64,000 bases of DNA from Batrachochytrium dendrobatidis JAM81 (Eukaryota > Chytridiomycota > Chytridiomycetes > Rhizophydiales), in NCBI RefSeq assembly GCF_000203795.2, contig NW_006281103.1, positions 296,075 through 360,074 of the forward strand. The letters are read 5' to 3'. This document shows positions 46,137 to 57,482 of this stretch, piece by piece. The translations under genes were made by a program, and so were the position numbers. Under the pieces are notes generated by a model. The model worked only from the letters and a program-made list of their open reading frames with translations, was not told the origin of the DNA and did no database searches. Numbering within the stretch: position 1 is the stretch's first letter; the number at the start of each line of letters is the position of its first letter.

Positions 46137-48445
46137 TTAAAATTGATTTGATAACTGTTTTCTTTCAAGAGCTTTGCGAATATAAGTAAATAATGACCAT
46201 GATGTCGACTTTCTTTTTGAAAATGCATCTCGATGAAAGTTTGAAATCATATTGAATAAGTATGCTATTAGAAACAATTGAATAAATTAATTCAAGCATG
46301 TCAGCAAAAGCGTATGCAATACTAAGCAAGTTTACATTAAATGTAAGGATTGTATTTCTATACTTACCAACAGATACATTGTTTAAGCGTAGTTCAGTCA
46401 AAATTTGGATTAGATCTTGAGCAAATTCAGTTTTGTTAAAGGGCAAGTAAATGATATCTCGAGAAGCAACTGATGCAGCCATGACTTGAATCAAACTTTT
46501 TAATTCAAGACTGCCATTAAATGCACCACAACCTAGATATGCAATATACATTTAAATAAATATATGAATAAAACAAATGGTGTTTGAAAAACAGCAAAAC
46601 TAAAATAACACACCCCAGTTTCCTGTATTTATATTTTACACAAATGACAACAATTACAATTAGAACAGCTTATTTTAAAATTACACGTCAGTTTAAAGCA
46701 TTTGCTTGAAGCATACCAGTTGAAATAGCAGAAGATGTAGGTATAGTGCTAACAGGAGATCCTTGAAAGGCAATATATGCTTTCCCAAGTTCTCTTGAAA
46801 CAGCTCGTTGACTGTATTCAAATTCACTATTTCTATAATTAAATTTGAGTGCATCCATAGCAACAAATTCGCGCTTTCGACGACCATGTTCATCTCTATC
46901 ATTATTGCAAAAGTTGATCAGTCTTGTGATGCAAGCAATTGATACTAATCATATACACGTGCCTGAATGACATTTACCTAGCTACAGTATCGATGTGCGG
47001 TCCAGCCCAGCCAAGTGTTTGAGCGTATCCGCTATAGTTGGAATACCTTTCTATGCCAATCATGTAAAGCGTTTCATTGCTTTGCAAACATTCCGTGATT
47101 ATACATGATGCAATAAGCTCGGGCATAATCAAAAACAAAATCTCTTCTTGAACTGCACCCTGTTTTTAAGAGTATAAATGATTTGTTTTAGAATATGCAT
47201 AAATATGGTATGCAAATGAAAACACAGTAGTAGCCTGCTTACTGATGACAAAACACCGCCGCCAATGTATTTATTGGCAAAATCAGCCTGGGAGGTGCCA
47301 TGTATGTCTTCTATACGGTCGAATTGCAGTTCCAATTTTCTTAAAGTAGTAAATGTATGGGCTGGCCAGTCTGGCATATTGCATTTTGAAACAACAGATC
47401 TATGAAAAGTAATCTTTCCATCGAGGGTTTCTTTTTCTATATTCAATTAAAAGTCAGATATGACTAGTGATTAGCAATTAAATGTATTCACTTTACCTTT
47501 TTTTAACATTACTCGTTCAAAGTAATGAAAAATAAATTGTATTTTAGGACAGTATTCACTTGCTTGTGAATTGTAGATTCGGTAGAAATTAATATTTGGA
47601 TAGTTTACTTTGCGTTGATGATTATCGAATAGACACAGAAACGCGCATGCCAGAAGAGATGCAACCTAGAAACATATTAACATTCAAGTATATGTTGACA
47701 TCAAATAAGAATGAAACTTGGATACAAACCTGAAGCTGAGTTAAAGTAATACAACGATTGATACCACTAGGTAGCTTGGATAATCCGTGAGGAAATAGAG
47801 TGGGTAATTCTAGTGCTAGCCAGGCAATGAATGGAACTACTTTAAGTAGATAGTTTGAGTTTTGTTTTAAAAGAAACTCTTGCAATACATTATGCCCAAA
47901 AAGGGGAGGAGAGTTTGCAGCAATAATGTCGATTAATAAATCTAATCTAGGAGCAACAGCGAGTTTTGCAGTCAAGTCTAGTTGTCGTGATAGGCGGTGA
48001 TAATTGTAGATTTTAGCAAAATGAAATACAGTTTGGGATGCATGTGCTGGTAGTTGATTAGGAGCGACTATAATGGGTAAAATGACTGCATCGTTGGTGG
48101 ATAGATTGATTTTCTAATGAGTAGCGATATAATAGCAAAAACATCAATACTCGGATCAACGAATAAAAGGACATTAATATCTGGCAGTGAATGAATTACA
48201 TTGGAATAGTCGTCGACTTTAGTGTGAGGATCATCACTGCTGTCTGAAGTTTCATTACTGACATTCATGATGACATTGCTGTCATGACTAATAGCTGAAG
48301 TTGCCAATGTAGTATTGTTGGTCGAGTGATTGCCAGTCTGTGAAGTTGGCCCAGCAGATTGATTCTTGACTGTCCACATGTCTGTCAACTTTCTCTGAAT
48401 GTATTGCTTCTGTTGCAACGGTGCTTTCCCTTTATATGAATCCAT
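46137..48445 (-). CDS. PARG: Poly(ADP-ribose) glycohydrolase
   Basis: Multi-exon gene on the minus strand with the PARG catalytic signature. IGGGVLSS ends one exon and GAVQEEILFLIMPELIA opens the next (QEE codons near 47142-47150), giving the GGG-x7-QEE motif across an intron in phase. Upstream is the accessory domain (LPAHASQTVFHFAKIYNYHRL, VPFIAWLALELPTLFPHGL). Downstream come GYAQTLGWAGPHIDTVAR, DRDEHGRRKREFVAMDALKF and GCGAFNGSLELKSLIQ. The last exon ends at TAA 46137-46139. PARG removes ADP-ribose polymers after DNA damage. The start is taken at 48445; upstream in-frame codons lack an ATG. The N-terminus has a PCNA-interaction-like QRKLTDMW. The exact splice joining exon 1 to the KINLSTND exon is uncertain. 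Confidence 0.85.
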
Positions 48446-48854
48446 AGTTGTTATCAGCTCAGTAAATTCCTGATATCCTGTCAAGATATTGTCCAACTTT
48501 CATAATGTTGAATTTTCCAGCTTATACTTTGGTGTAGAGTATTCTTGAACTCATTACACTAAAGTATATTATAATATCATATTATTTTGAATTGAGTAAA
48601 AGTAGAAACAATCAATCGATATAGCTGAATCTAACAATTGATTCGAGTTTATTTTGTGCTCTATTTTACGTGAATCCAACTGCAATGGAATCTCGAAGCA
48701 GTATTTAGGTCATCTAAATGCTATTTAGTTTTGATCATGTCAATGGTGCGTGAAACAGTATTTGAATATTTCAGGTTTGTACAATCGTTTATTGATGAAG
48801 ATTATAAGTCAATGATAGACTACATTCTGTTCAATATGGCCGAGCAACACGCAC
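48446..48854. other. PARG upstream region with a solo MITE end
   Basis: About 410 bp between the PARG start and the CCDC97 stop, both minus strand. A right-end form of the MITE-like repeat (TCTATTTTACGTGAATCCAA) lies near 48661-48680, with no visible left partner. No other feature. Confidence 0.5.
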
Positions 48855-50012
48855 TCAGTTACTTGGATCTTCACTATCAAAATATCGATCCTCTGCATCT
48901 AATGCTAGAATATCAAAATCATCGTACTCTTCACAATTGTCCACTATGGAGTAATCAAAATCCTATATTTTGAACAAAGTTATAAATTAGTTTCAGTTTC
49001 AAGTATCAGCATTTACATTTAAACAATCAAGCCTTACATCTAAGCCATCCACAAATCGCTCATGCATAATTCGGTTAAATTCCACTTCCAACAAGTCAAT
49101 TTGCTCTTTGGTGGTATTATTATCGTCGAGTTCAACCTGGAGCTGATCAGTAGATTCACCAGAAATTGCATTGTCATTTGATTCGATTTCTGATTTAGGT
49201 CTAGGATGTGCAGTAAACTCTGATTGATCCTCGTTATCGTCTGAATCAGTATCATACTCGACAATATCCTCGTCTTTGTCGCTGTTTCTTGATACACTCG
49301 TGTTTTTCAAAAAGCTACTATTGTCCCCATAACTGCGTTTTCCAATTGATTCCAAAAACATTGCATTGTCTACATCATGAAAAATACGATCCACCAATCG
49401 CATATCTGATGGAAATTCTGCATGCATTTGTTCAGTAGTTATGAATTGCCCAATATATTCTTGATAAATGATGGGCTCTCTATCTCGCATTGCATGGATA
49501 GAGAAATAATCATCGTTGCGATCAAGTAAGAGTTTCAAGTATTTGAATCGACGATTTCGTACCAACTTTGCTGTATCTGAATGCTGATTAGATACTGGCT
49601 GATGAATAAAAAGCGACTTTTTTAAACGATCAAGATGGAATGTGATTTCGTAGTCTGTTTCATCTGTTGGAAATGACTGGATCAAATCTGCAGTCAGAAA
49701 CTTGCCCCATTTTTCTATAAAGTGTATTGAAAAAGTACATGCTTAGTATATGGACTCCAACCAACATTCTGCTTCAAATGTGTTTACAACTGATGGCGGA
49801 TTACCAAGAAAAAGTGCTGGATCCTTATAAAGTGTGTTGGTGAGAATCTGTTCAGATTCATCTCGATTGATTGCAACTTGTCCGATATTGACTGGTCGCA
49901 ATTCAAAGTGTTTCAATGACAGCAGGTAGTTTACTATCCGATCATTATAGCTGTCCAGTTGCTCATCTGTTGCTGCATGCACGTCAGCAATGTGTTCTGT
50001 TGTGCGTGGCAT
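48855..50012 (-). CDS. CCDC97: CCDC97 homologue (DUF2052 family)
   Basis: Three exons: 49805-50012, 49037-49714, 48855-48962, all GT-AG and in frame. The N-terminal part has TNTLYKDPALFLEKWGKFL. The middle carries the family core: LVRNRRFKYLKLLL, YFSIHAMRDREPIIYQEYIG and the following aromatic-rich helix. Then come a long acidic Ser/Asp/Glu stretch, a helix LLEVEFNRIMHERFVDG, and the diagnostic C-terminal block DFDYSIVDN...YFDSED. CCDC97 is reported with U2 snRNP/SF3B components in animals, so a splicing role is a reasonable inference. The start at 50012 is the only ATG before the conserved part; the TTG upstream is rejected. Confidence 0.85.
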
Positions 50013-50138
50013 TGACAAATTTTGGGCAAATTAAAAAAATGAATTACAATCAAATCTGTAAATTTTGGGCCAATTTGAATTTTAGCCAAATATTAATTGG
50101 GTTCAGTCGTTCACGAACATTGTTGCACGTTCAATTAG

Positions 50139-53100
50139 ATGGCATCCAACATGTGTTCCAAGGTCACTGGAGAAATGGTATTTAAGGATACTGACGACTT
50201 GGAGTCTCCTTCACGTCGCAAAAACCCTCCACATATGCATCAATTGGCTCAAATTCCAGAACTTAAAGGCAAGCTTAGACTATTATATATACTGACCATA
50301 AACCATCATGGTCATGTCTGCAGCTTGGAATTATTCCTTGTATATTTGTGAATGCTGTTCAACTGACATGCTTATTTTTAGCCATGAGACATCAGGCGTC
50401 TATGGGTCTGTTTAATGGAAAAGTATGTCCTTGAATGTCATCTTTGTACAATTGAATCTGGCTTGAAACATTGTCTTGCACGCCAGATAATACGAGTTTC
50501 GCGTTAGCATAATCAAGATACTTCAATGGCTCATCTAATCAATTTAAACCCCTAAATTCTTTGCAATATAGAATTCGCTTAAAAGTACACATACGCTATC
50601 TAAATCGGACAAGGATTTATCCGGAAATGCTGATCCATCCAATATGACTCCATCCATGTCCTTTATTTCAAAAATTGTAAGCCATCATAAACTCTTGCAG
50701 CTGCACAAAGTGGTACTAATAGATTTATAAAACAATAGAGTGATTTATCAATCCCACAACCCGAACAGCCACTGCCTGCTGCTCCTGTTTTACCAACTAC
50801 CGCATCGATTTTACATACAAATACCGAGGCTCCGCCAAGTTTATACAGGTGAGTTTAAATTTAACTTGCGCGGGTTTAAAGTATATTATTTTACAAAATA
50901 ACTACAACTTCAATAGCAAAATAGGTCTAAAGAAAGACTTCATGATTTAGCCAAACTGGAGCATGAAGAATGGTAATAGCCGTACCAAATGCCTTTTAAT
51001 AGTTATTTACCAAGACCATCGTGTTGACATTTGAAATGACATGCTAATCAACTCAACAGGAAAGAAAATCAAAACAGAATTGGATCGTTGATAGCTGAAA
51101 ACGATCATCTGCTTCAACAAAACCGTCAAACTGAACATGAAGCTAACATGCTAAAAAATCAAGTTGCTCAATATAGTCGCACAGGCAAGTTATTGCCACG
51201 CTTGCTTATACCATCAATTAAATATCACTGATATATTTTTACTACTGGAATAACCAATCTAGTCAATACACATGTAATGCAACTTGATGAAGCCAAAGAA
51301 CATACAAAATCCTTGGAGGCAATCATAGCTCAACTAAAAGCTACACAAACATCTCTTGAAGAAGAAGTGCGACAAAGTAGTACTGAAACAGCGCACTCGC
51401 AAGCAAATATTGAATCACTGCAAACACAGATTCAAAAAAAAAGAGGAGAAATCAACATGGCTGAATTAAAGATATCTGATTTGAAAAAGTATGTGTTGGT
51501 AAATGTTTCAATAGAGTTGTTGTATCAACAGTTTACTGATCCAATTCACTTTGTCATGGTATATTAAGAGCCGTGACAGATATCACTGATCGATATCAGA
51601 TGCACATTAAAGAGTCAGCAGAACATGCCAATCTTGAGCGTGAGCTTGTCAATGAGATTAAAATCAAGGCTGAATCTATTCAAGGTAGATTCGTTTAATC
51701 ACAACTTTATTGATCAGACTAATTCATTTTCATCATGATGATACATAATACACTTTTTAAGAATACCAAGCACGTGTGAAGCAACATGAAAAGCAAATCG
51801 ATCAAATGAAACAAGAGATTTCGAATAAAACAAGCATCAATAAAAAACTTGAAAAGAAAATAGAAGAAATGGAGCGTGCCGAGCTGATTTCAATAGAAAA
51901 CTGCCAGCGGCAAACTCAAGAGGTAAGTTCAAGTATATTTTTGTAATCTAACAAATATGCTCATTAAATATATATTGTGAATCAGATGGAAGAGTTTTGT
52001 TTTGAACGTGACAAGGCTTTAAAAAGAGAGGCACAATTACAAGTTGAAGTCGCATCACTTTCCAAAAAACTTGACGATATGCCAGCAAAATACGCCGAAA
52101 AAAACGAAATAACCATTCAATTGTAAGTAAAACTGTACATTAGCTTAATCAAATACATTTGATCTGAAGTGTTGATACATTTATGAATAGAATTCGTGGG
52201 CAATTCAATGTAGATAGACGTAAATTTTTAGATGAAACATCCAAGCTGGAAACGTTGTGTGCAACTTTACAGGTAAATCGTCAATATATTTCAGTTTAAT
52301 ACAAGTTGAAACTAATTGCTTTACATATTTGGTCAATCAAGGCTCAAAGTGAGCGAGCAATTCGTGAAAAAAGGTAAAGTGCATTGAATTTTGCTAAAAA
52401 ACAATCAGACTGTTTATATCTGCATTATATTTTTAAATCATTGGTACAGAGCGGCAGAAAGCGAGCTTGATAGACTGACACGCCACATTCCCGCCGAAGC
52501 AGATCGACTAAGCATGCTTGTTGAAGAGGTGCATGCCAAACTTCGTATATCAGAGCGTGAGCGTGTAGAAGCTCTTCATAAAGTTGAAAGGTAATGCAAT
52601 TCATATTTTGATTTTAAAGCGCACATGCTTATTTTGTTTTTTAGTATTCATCAAAATATGACAAGAGAAAGCAACAACTATGAAGTCGAAAGATCTCAAC
52701 TTGCAGCAAGCTCTGAAGAAGCGTATCGAAGGTTGCGCAAAGTAGAGCACGATTTGCAAGAGGCCAAAGTGAGTTTTATCACATTAGATTGCTAATTTCT
52801 AATTTTAAAACGCTACTTTATTGAATTTATAAATTTATTTTAATGGAATAATATAGAATGATCAAATTTCAATGCTTAGTAAGATCGCCACATTAGAACA
52901 TGAGAAAAAGTCGGAATTGGAAGCAAAAACCAAAAAGCAAGTCGCACACGACGCAGCAGTGGCATCTCTTGTAGCCAAAAAGGAATCCATTCAATCTGAA
53001 CTTGGAACTAAATTAGAACAAGTAACTGAAGCGCATTCCAAAACGTGTCGGGATATGCAGGCGCTATTAAGCGATCAGCGTCGGTTAGGCGACAAGTGGT

Positions 53101-53925
53101 ATATATTTACATGAATTGATATGTTGGTCATCAAACTGAAAATAATAATTGTAATCCATCATGAATGATATGTTTAGGAAAGAGGAATCGAGCCGAATTA
53201 CTGAGCAATATGAAATTTCATTATCACACCTTCGAAATCAAATTGTGCAGCATCAAGCAAAAATCACTGAGCTGGAAGTCAAGCTTCATAAAGCCAATGC
53301 ACAACATCGTGACTTGATGGATCAGATCTTGCATGAAAAGCGTGAATTGGGTGTGCTGCATTCACGATGCATCAATTCAGAAGGTCGAGTTGAAAGTTTG
53401 AGCCGTCAAGTTGGTGTGCTGGTTGGTAAAGAGGCCGAGTTGATTGAAGATCGTCGAAGACTTCGTAAGTTATTTGGTCATATATATTGTAAACTTCAAT
53501 TGGTGATGTTGTTTTTTTAAAATATGCTATTTTCAGAAAGAGATTTAGATCTTGCCATTATGGAACGGGATCGATTTAAAAGAGATGCGAGATACCATGC
53601 AAAGCAAGACATGAGCCTCAACAATGCATTTCTTAGGTAGGGTTTAGTTTGAGTAGTATTACTTGAACATTAGTATTGAATGCATTATATTTGGGATAAA
53701 AGGGCAAAGACGGATGTAACAGATGCAATGATGCAAAGCGAAGCCGTGGAAGCATTCGGCAAAGAAGCGAATACGCAAGTGCGTGACTTGGAGGCAGATA
53801 TTGCAAGAGTAACACAACGATCCATGACAGGACACCATCAGTACAAACGACAACCATTAAAGTCAACAGGACTGTCGATGAATGCAGATTTAGTGTTGTC
53901 TACAGACTCTTTATTGTCTACATGA
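50139..53925 (+). CDS. Long coiled-coil protein, function not recognised
   Basis: About 18 short exons on the plus strand from ATG 50139 to TGA 53923-53925. The first 200 or so residues are polar and Pro/Ser-rich with no fold. From about 50.9 kb nearly all exons encode heptad-rich helix, for example LHDLAKLEHEE, IGSLIAENDHLLQQN, MQLDEAKEHTKSLEAII, LSHLRNQIVQHQAKITELEV and LSRQVGVLVGKEAELIEDRR. The tail is short and Ser/Thr-rich. Two introns have GC donors (50269 and 51185). The architecture suits a centrosome, basal-body or flagellar scaffold, plausible in a zoosporic fungus, but no family-specific motif was seen. Exons before 51.0 kb and the exact splice choices in the middle are less certain. 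Confidence 0.65.
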
Positions 53926-54495
53926 ATAGTTTAAAATAGAATCTATTTTTAAATAAACCATGATTTTAAAAATATCAAATCTAGAATATTACAGCCAGTA
54001 TTCACGTATAATGAAACATTAGACTAAAATACACGATAAATAGCCAATCTTACTAGGCAGCATTGTTTTGTAAACTTTAATTCGCCAGTCTTTCTCCTCC
54101 ATGCTCATTATTGTACAAAAATACTGAAAAATGTTTACATCTCTGTTTGAATACATTCCACATCCTTGACATGTTTTCAACCTCCAACTTTCCTTTTCAT
54201 CAAAATGAATATTTCAAGTAAACGTTGGATGACTTGCATGTATAGTTGCATTATTGAGATATGTTGAACTAGAACGTGTCTAATATTAAAATAGTTTCAA
54301 TAAAACGAATAATTCATTTCCAACAACAGCGAATATTCAACAATTGTTTATTCCAAGACAATCATTACAAAAGTGTTTCATTTTACATAAACACGGCCAA
54401 CAAGATTGCTTTCTGGTCGTGTTTGATTTTCAGAAAAACAATTTTTTCAGTTGAGCATCTTTTTAATATTCTAATCAATTCCTTGACTAGAGAAC
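53926..54495. other. Intergenic occupied mostly by MITE-like copy D
   Basis: About 410 of the 570 bp belong to the element at 53990-54399. The remaining sequence just before the JIP5 ATG is AT-rich with no clear elements. Confidence 0.6.
53990..54399 (+). mobile_element. MITE-like element, copy D
   Basis: Left end TACAGCCAGTATTCACGTAT followed by AATGAAACA. The right end GTTTCATTTTACATAAACAC followed by GGCCA is its inverse. Length about 410 bp. It has the same terminal repeat as copies A-C, about 32 kb away from the nearest of them. No transposase frame. Confidence 0.68.
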
Positions 54496-56269
54496 ATGCA
54501 AACCAAACCATTAAAAGTCATCGAGTGCGGAGAGCAAGTATTTGACTTGACTTTTCATCCTTCTAAATCCATTATAGCCGCAGGTACAATTGAAGGTCAA
54601 GTTGTTTGGTAAGATTGAATGAATAATCAGTTTCAATTAATGATTCAACATTTTATTTTTAATCCATGTAAAACTAATATCCTGTCATTGGTTTAACCCA
54701 TTCTTATTCATCTGATATGCCATGCATCCATTGAAAGCTTCGATTATGGAAACCATGATACAACTCAAGATGCAACTTTATTGTTCAACAAGCGCATTCA
54801 CAAGCATTCATGTCGGTCGCTTGATTTTAGCACAAGTGGTGCAGGTATGATCGGTTTGACTCTCTAAACAACTCCATATATTTTAAATCAAGTATTAACG
54901 GTTTTACATAGAGTTGTTTTCTGTATCAAAAGATCGATCAGTTCAAATGATTGATGTTGATTCTGAAAAAGTCAAGTTACGTAAAGTAGATGCGCACAGG
55001 TATGTGTTTGAATAAACAGCTGACATTGGTCTTTGGTTGACAAGCTAAATTGATGAGTATGCTGGTTTTTGTAGTGAGCCTATTAATATTGTCAAGTCGT
55101 TATCTGAGAGTATGATTGCTACTGGAGATGACGCTGGATGCATCAAGGTAGTATCGTGTCATGGCATACTCCAACTTTTCTATTAATAACTCAGCCTGTC
55201 TAATACTGATGTGTTTCATTGAATACTTAGATTTGGGATACCAGACAGCGCAGAGTGGTGCGAAAGTATCACGATAATCGTGATTTTATTACCGACTTTG
55301 AGTTTGATAAAGCCAAGAACACGCTCTTGGCTACTGGTGGTGATGGGTGTCTTTCCGTATACAACCTCTCCAGCAACAAAGCAGTTGCCGTTTCTGCTAG
55401 TCAGGATGATGAATTATTATCTGTTAAACTTATTCGGGTAACTATTTTTTGATGCATTACTGTTTTGGAGCCTTTGCACTTCCAAATACGATCTCTAATA
55501 GACTCATTAAAATATATAGAATTCAACAAAGGCTGTCGTCGGAACACAGTCAGGAGTGTTGCTGATTTTTTCTTTTGGAAACTGGGGCGACTGTACAGAC
55601 CGATTTCCAGGCCATCCAATGAGTGTCAGTTCTCTAGTCAAAAACACAGACTCGACGATTTTCAGTGGATCCAGTGATGGCATTATTCGATCTGTTGGCA
55701 TGTTTCCTCATAGGCTGATTGGTGCGGTAGCGGACACTGGCGAAACAATGCCTATTGAAAAAATGCGCATGTCGTTTGATGACGAGATATTGGCAACGTG
55801 TTCTCATGATACTTTGGTCAAATTTTGGAAAGCAAATGATTCTGGAGACCGCAGTGATGATAAGCAAGATGAATCTGATGACAGTAGTGAGGATCAAGAC
55901 AGTGATGAAGACAAAGATGGCGAATCAGATGAGTCTGTTGTAATTCAACACCCCAAATCAGTTGATGTAGCTGACAAACGCGATCAGAGTGAAAGTGAAG
56001 ATACTCAAGACAGTGACAATACTCAAGACAGTGATTCAGAGGACGAGCAAAGCGACGAAATATCAAAACCCAAATCTTTCTCAAAAAAGGTTGATATTCC
56101 GTTGAAACGCCAATCTAAACAGTCGTCAACGGATGATGACGATAGTTCTGACAGTACTAATGAACGTAGAAATAGACAAAAGACACCAAAGTTGAGCAAA
56201 GCGGCTGTTCAAGAGATGTTCCAACGTACGATTCAAGATCGAACCAAATTCTTCTCAGCTTTTGATTAA
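54496..56269 (+). CDS. JIP5: WD40 protein JIP5/WDR55
   Basis: Starts at ATG 54496 (MQTKPLKVIECGEQVFDLTF) and ends at TAA 56267-56269, with about six exons. The last coding exon begins near 55518 (NSTKAVVGTQSG) and runs to the stop. WD-like repeats are visible: FHPSKSIIAAGTIEGQVV, ELFSVSKDRSVQMIDVD, MIATGDDAGCIKIWDTR, TLLATGGDGCLSVYNL, STIFSGSSDGIIRSV, LATCSHDTLVKFWK. A long Asp/Glu/Ser-rich acidic tail ends in a conserved helix, TIQDRTKFFSAFD. The combination of a seven-bladed propeller, acidic tail and FF-containing end is that of Jip5/WDR55. This nucleolar protein acts in late 60S pre-rRNA processing in animals; its yeast counterpart is a ribosome-biogenesis candidate. Internal exon limits were not all fixed. 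Confidence 0.83.
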
Positions 56270-56388
56270 AATATCCACATGTACACTAGTTTAGACTATT
56301 GTTTTCAAACTTGGTCGAGTTTTTAATAATAATATCGATATTGAGAAGGATTGGCTCAAGATAAAAATAACCCAATCAAATGGCTTGT

Positions 56389-57344
56389 CTAATGAGCACT
56401 GGCCACAAAATCCTGTTGTATATCAAGTCAGCAAGAATCAAGTATATATCGTGTAAACTACACATTCAAATATGACTAGCCACAACAGAATATACCTTGA
56501 GTGCCTTTTTTTCAAGATCTTTGAATGTCTGTACCTGCTGCCAACAGTCAAGTGCACGAGTGGGGTTATTCCTAATCAGCATCAATAGGTTACAAGTTTG
56601 TTAAAGCGTTACTTGTGCTCAATTAGATTAATACAGTCTAAATTGACTCCAAATTCGGTTGAGTTTACCTGTAGCACTTTACGACTTCATCCTGGGCAAT
56701 GCGATACTCGTCTTTTGGTTCGAATTTAGGAATACTAGAATATAGAGTGTATCAAGAACAATGTACAACGGCATGATTAAATACTAGATCTAGATAATCA
56801 TGTAAAAAACATTGAACCCAAAGCAACAAATGGGCCAAGACAGCAACTAACTTGTTTTGTCTGCGAATGAGATCTTCAGCCTCGCGACGGACCTGCTCAA
56901 CAGAGCGCTGTTCCTGGATCAAACGAGACTGTTGATGAAATGATAGTTCTTTTTTTACACGATTTTGAACAATAGCATCAAGATCATCAGAAGAGTAATC
57001 CTCCTCGGCAGATGAATGCAGTATCCGGTCCTACAAGATTCCAATCTAATGTCAATAAATATGCATTGATTCAAGATGATAATTTAGAGATCACAAATAG
57101 GGATTAAAACCAACTTACATCAACACCTTGCAGTTTCCTAACCAGGTTGGGAGAAAACTAATAGAATCAAATCCATGGCAAGAAATAAGTCGATACAATC
57201 TACAGCATGAACTTTTATACAAGTGAATTCACATCAGAAACAGCCATTTAAAATCACCTGAATAGGAATATCAAGCGAAGACACAGTGGGATTGTGCAGC
57301 ACAAAGGCAGAAGCAGCGCTTGTCTTTGAGTAGCCAACGCCCAT
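56389..57344 (-). CDS. MIC19: MICOS subunit Mic19 (CHCHD3-like)
   Basis: Several short exons on the minus strand from ATG 57344 to TAG 56389-56391. The N-terminus MGVGYS fits N-myristoylation (Gly2, Ser6). The middle is a charged helix (DDLDAIVQNRVKKELSFHQQ, QEQRSVEQVRREAEDLIRRQ). The C-terminal part has the half CHCH motif, CYRNNPTRALDC (two Cys ten residues apart), followed by WQQVQTFKDLEKKALK and DFVASAH. Mic19 links Mic60 and Mic10 parts of the complex that shapes crista junctions. About 110-130 residues, a little shorter than yeast Mic19. Divergent from POP1 with 138 bp between start codons. Confidence 0.8.
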
Positions 57345-57419
57345 ATTGTCTGATTTAAAGTGAAGATCGACTTGCAGCAAACAACCAAAAAGTGAAGTAA
57401 AATCACGTGATATATGTTG

Positions 57420-57482
57420 TGAAATTCTTGAAATTCTTGCCGAAATTATTGAAATTCTTGTGAAATTCTTAAAATTCTCAAA
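57420..57482 (+). repeat. TGAAATTCTTG tandem repeat in the MIC19/POP1 shared promoter
   Basis: About five imperfect copies of TGAAATTCTTG run up to the POP1 ATG, between the divergent MIC19 and POP1 starts. The position suggests that it is in the POP1 5' leader or a regulatory array. No known factor is assigned. Confidence 0.7.

Noticed and set aside
48731..48973. 80-codon plus-strand frame
   Set aside because: Exactly opposite the last CCDC97 exon, which has the diagnostic family C-terminus.
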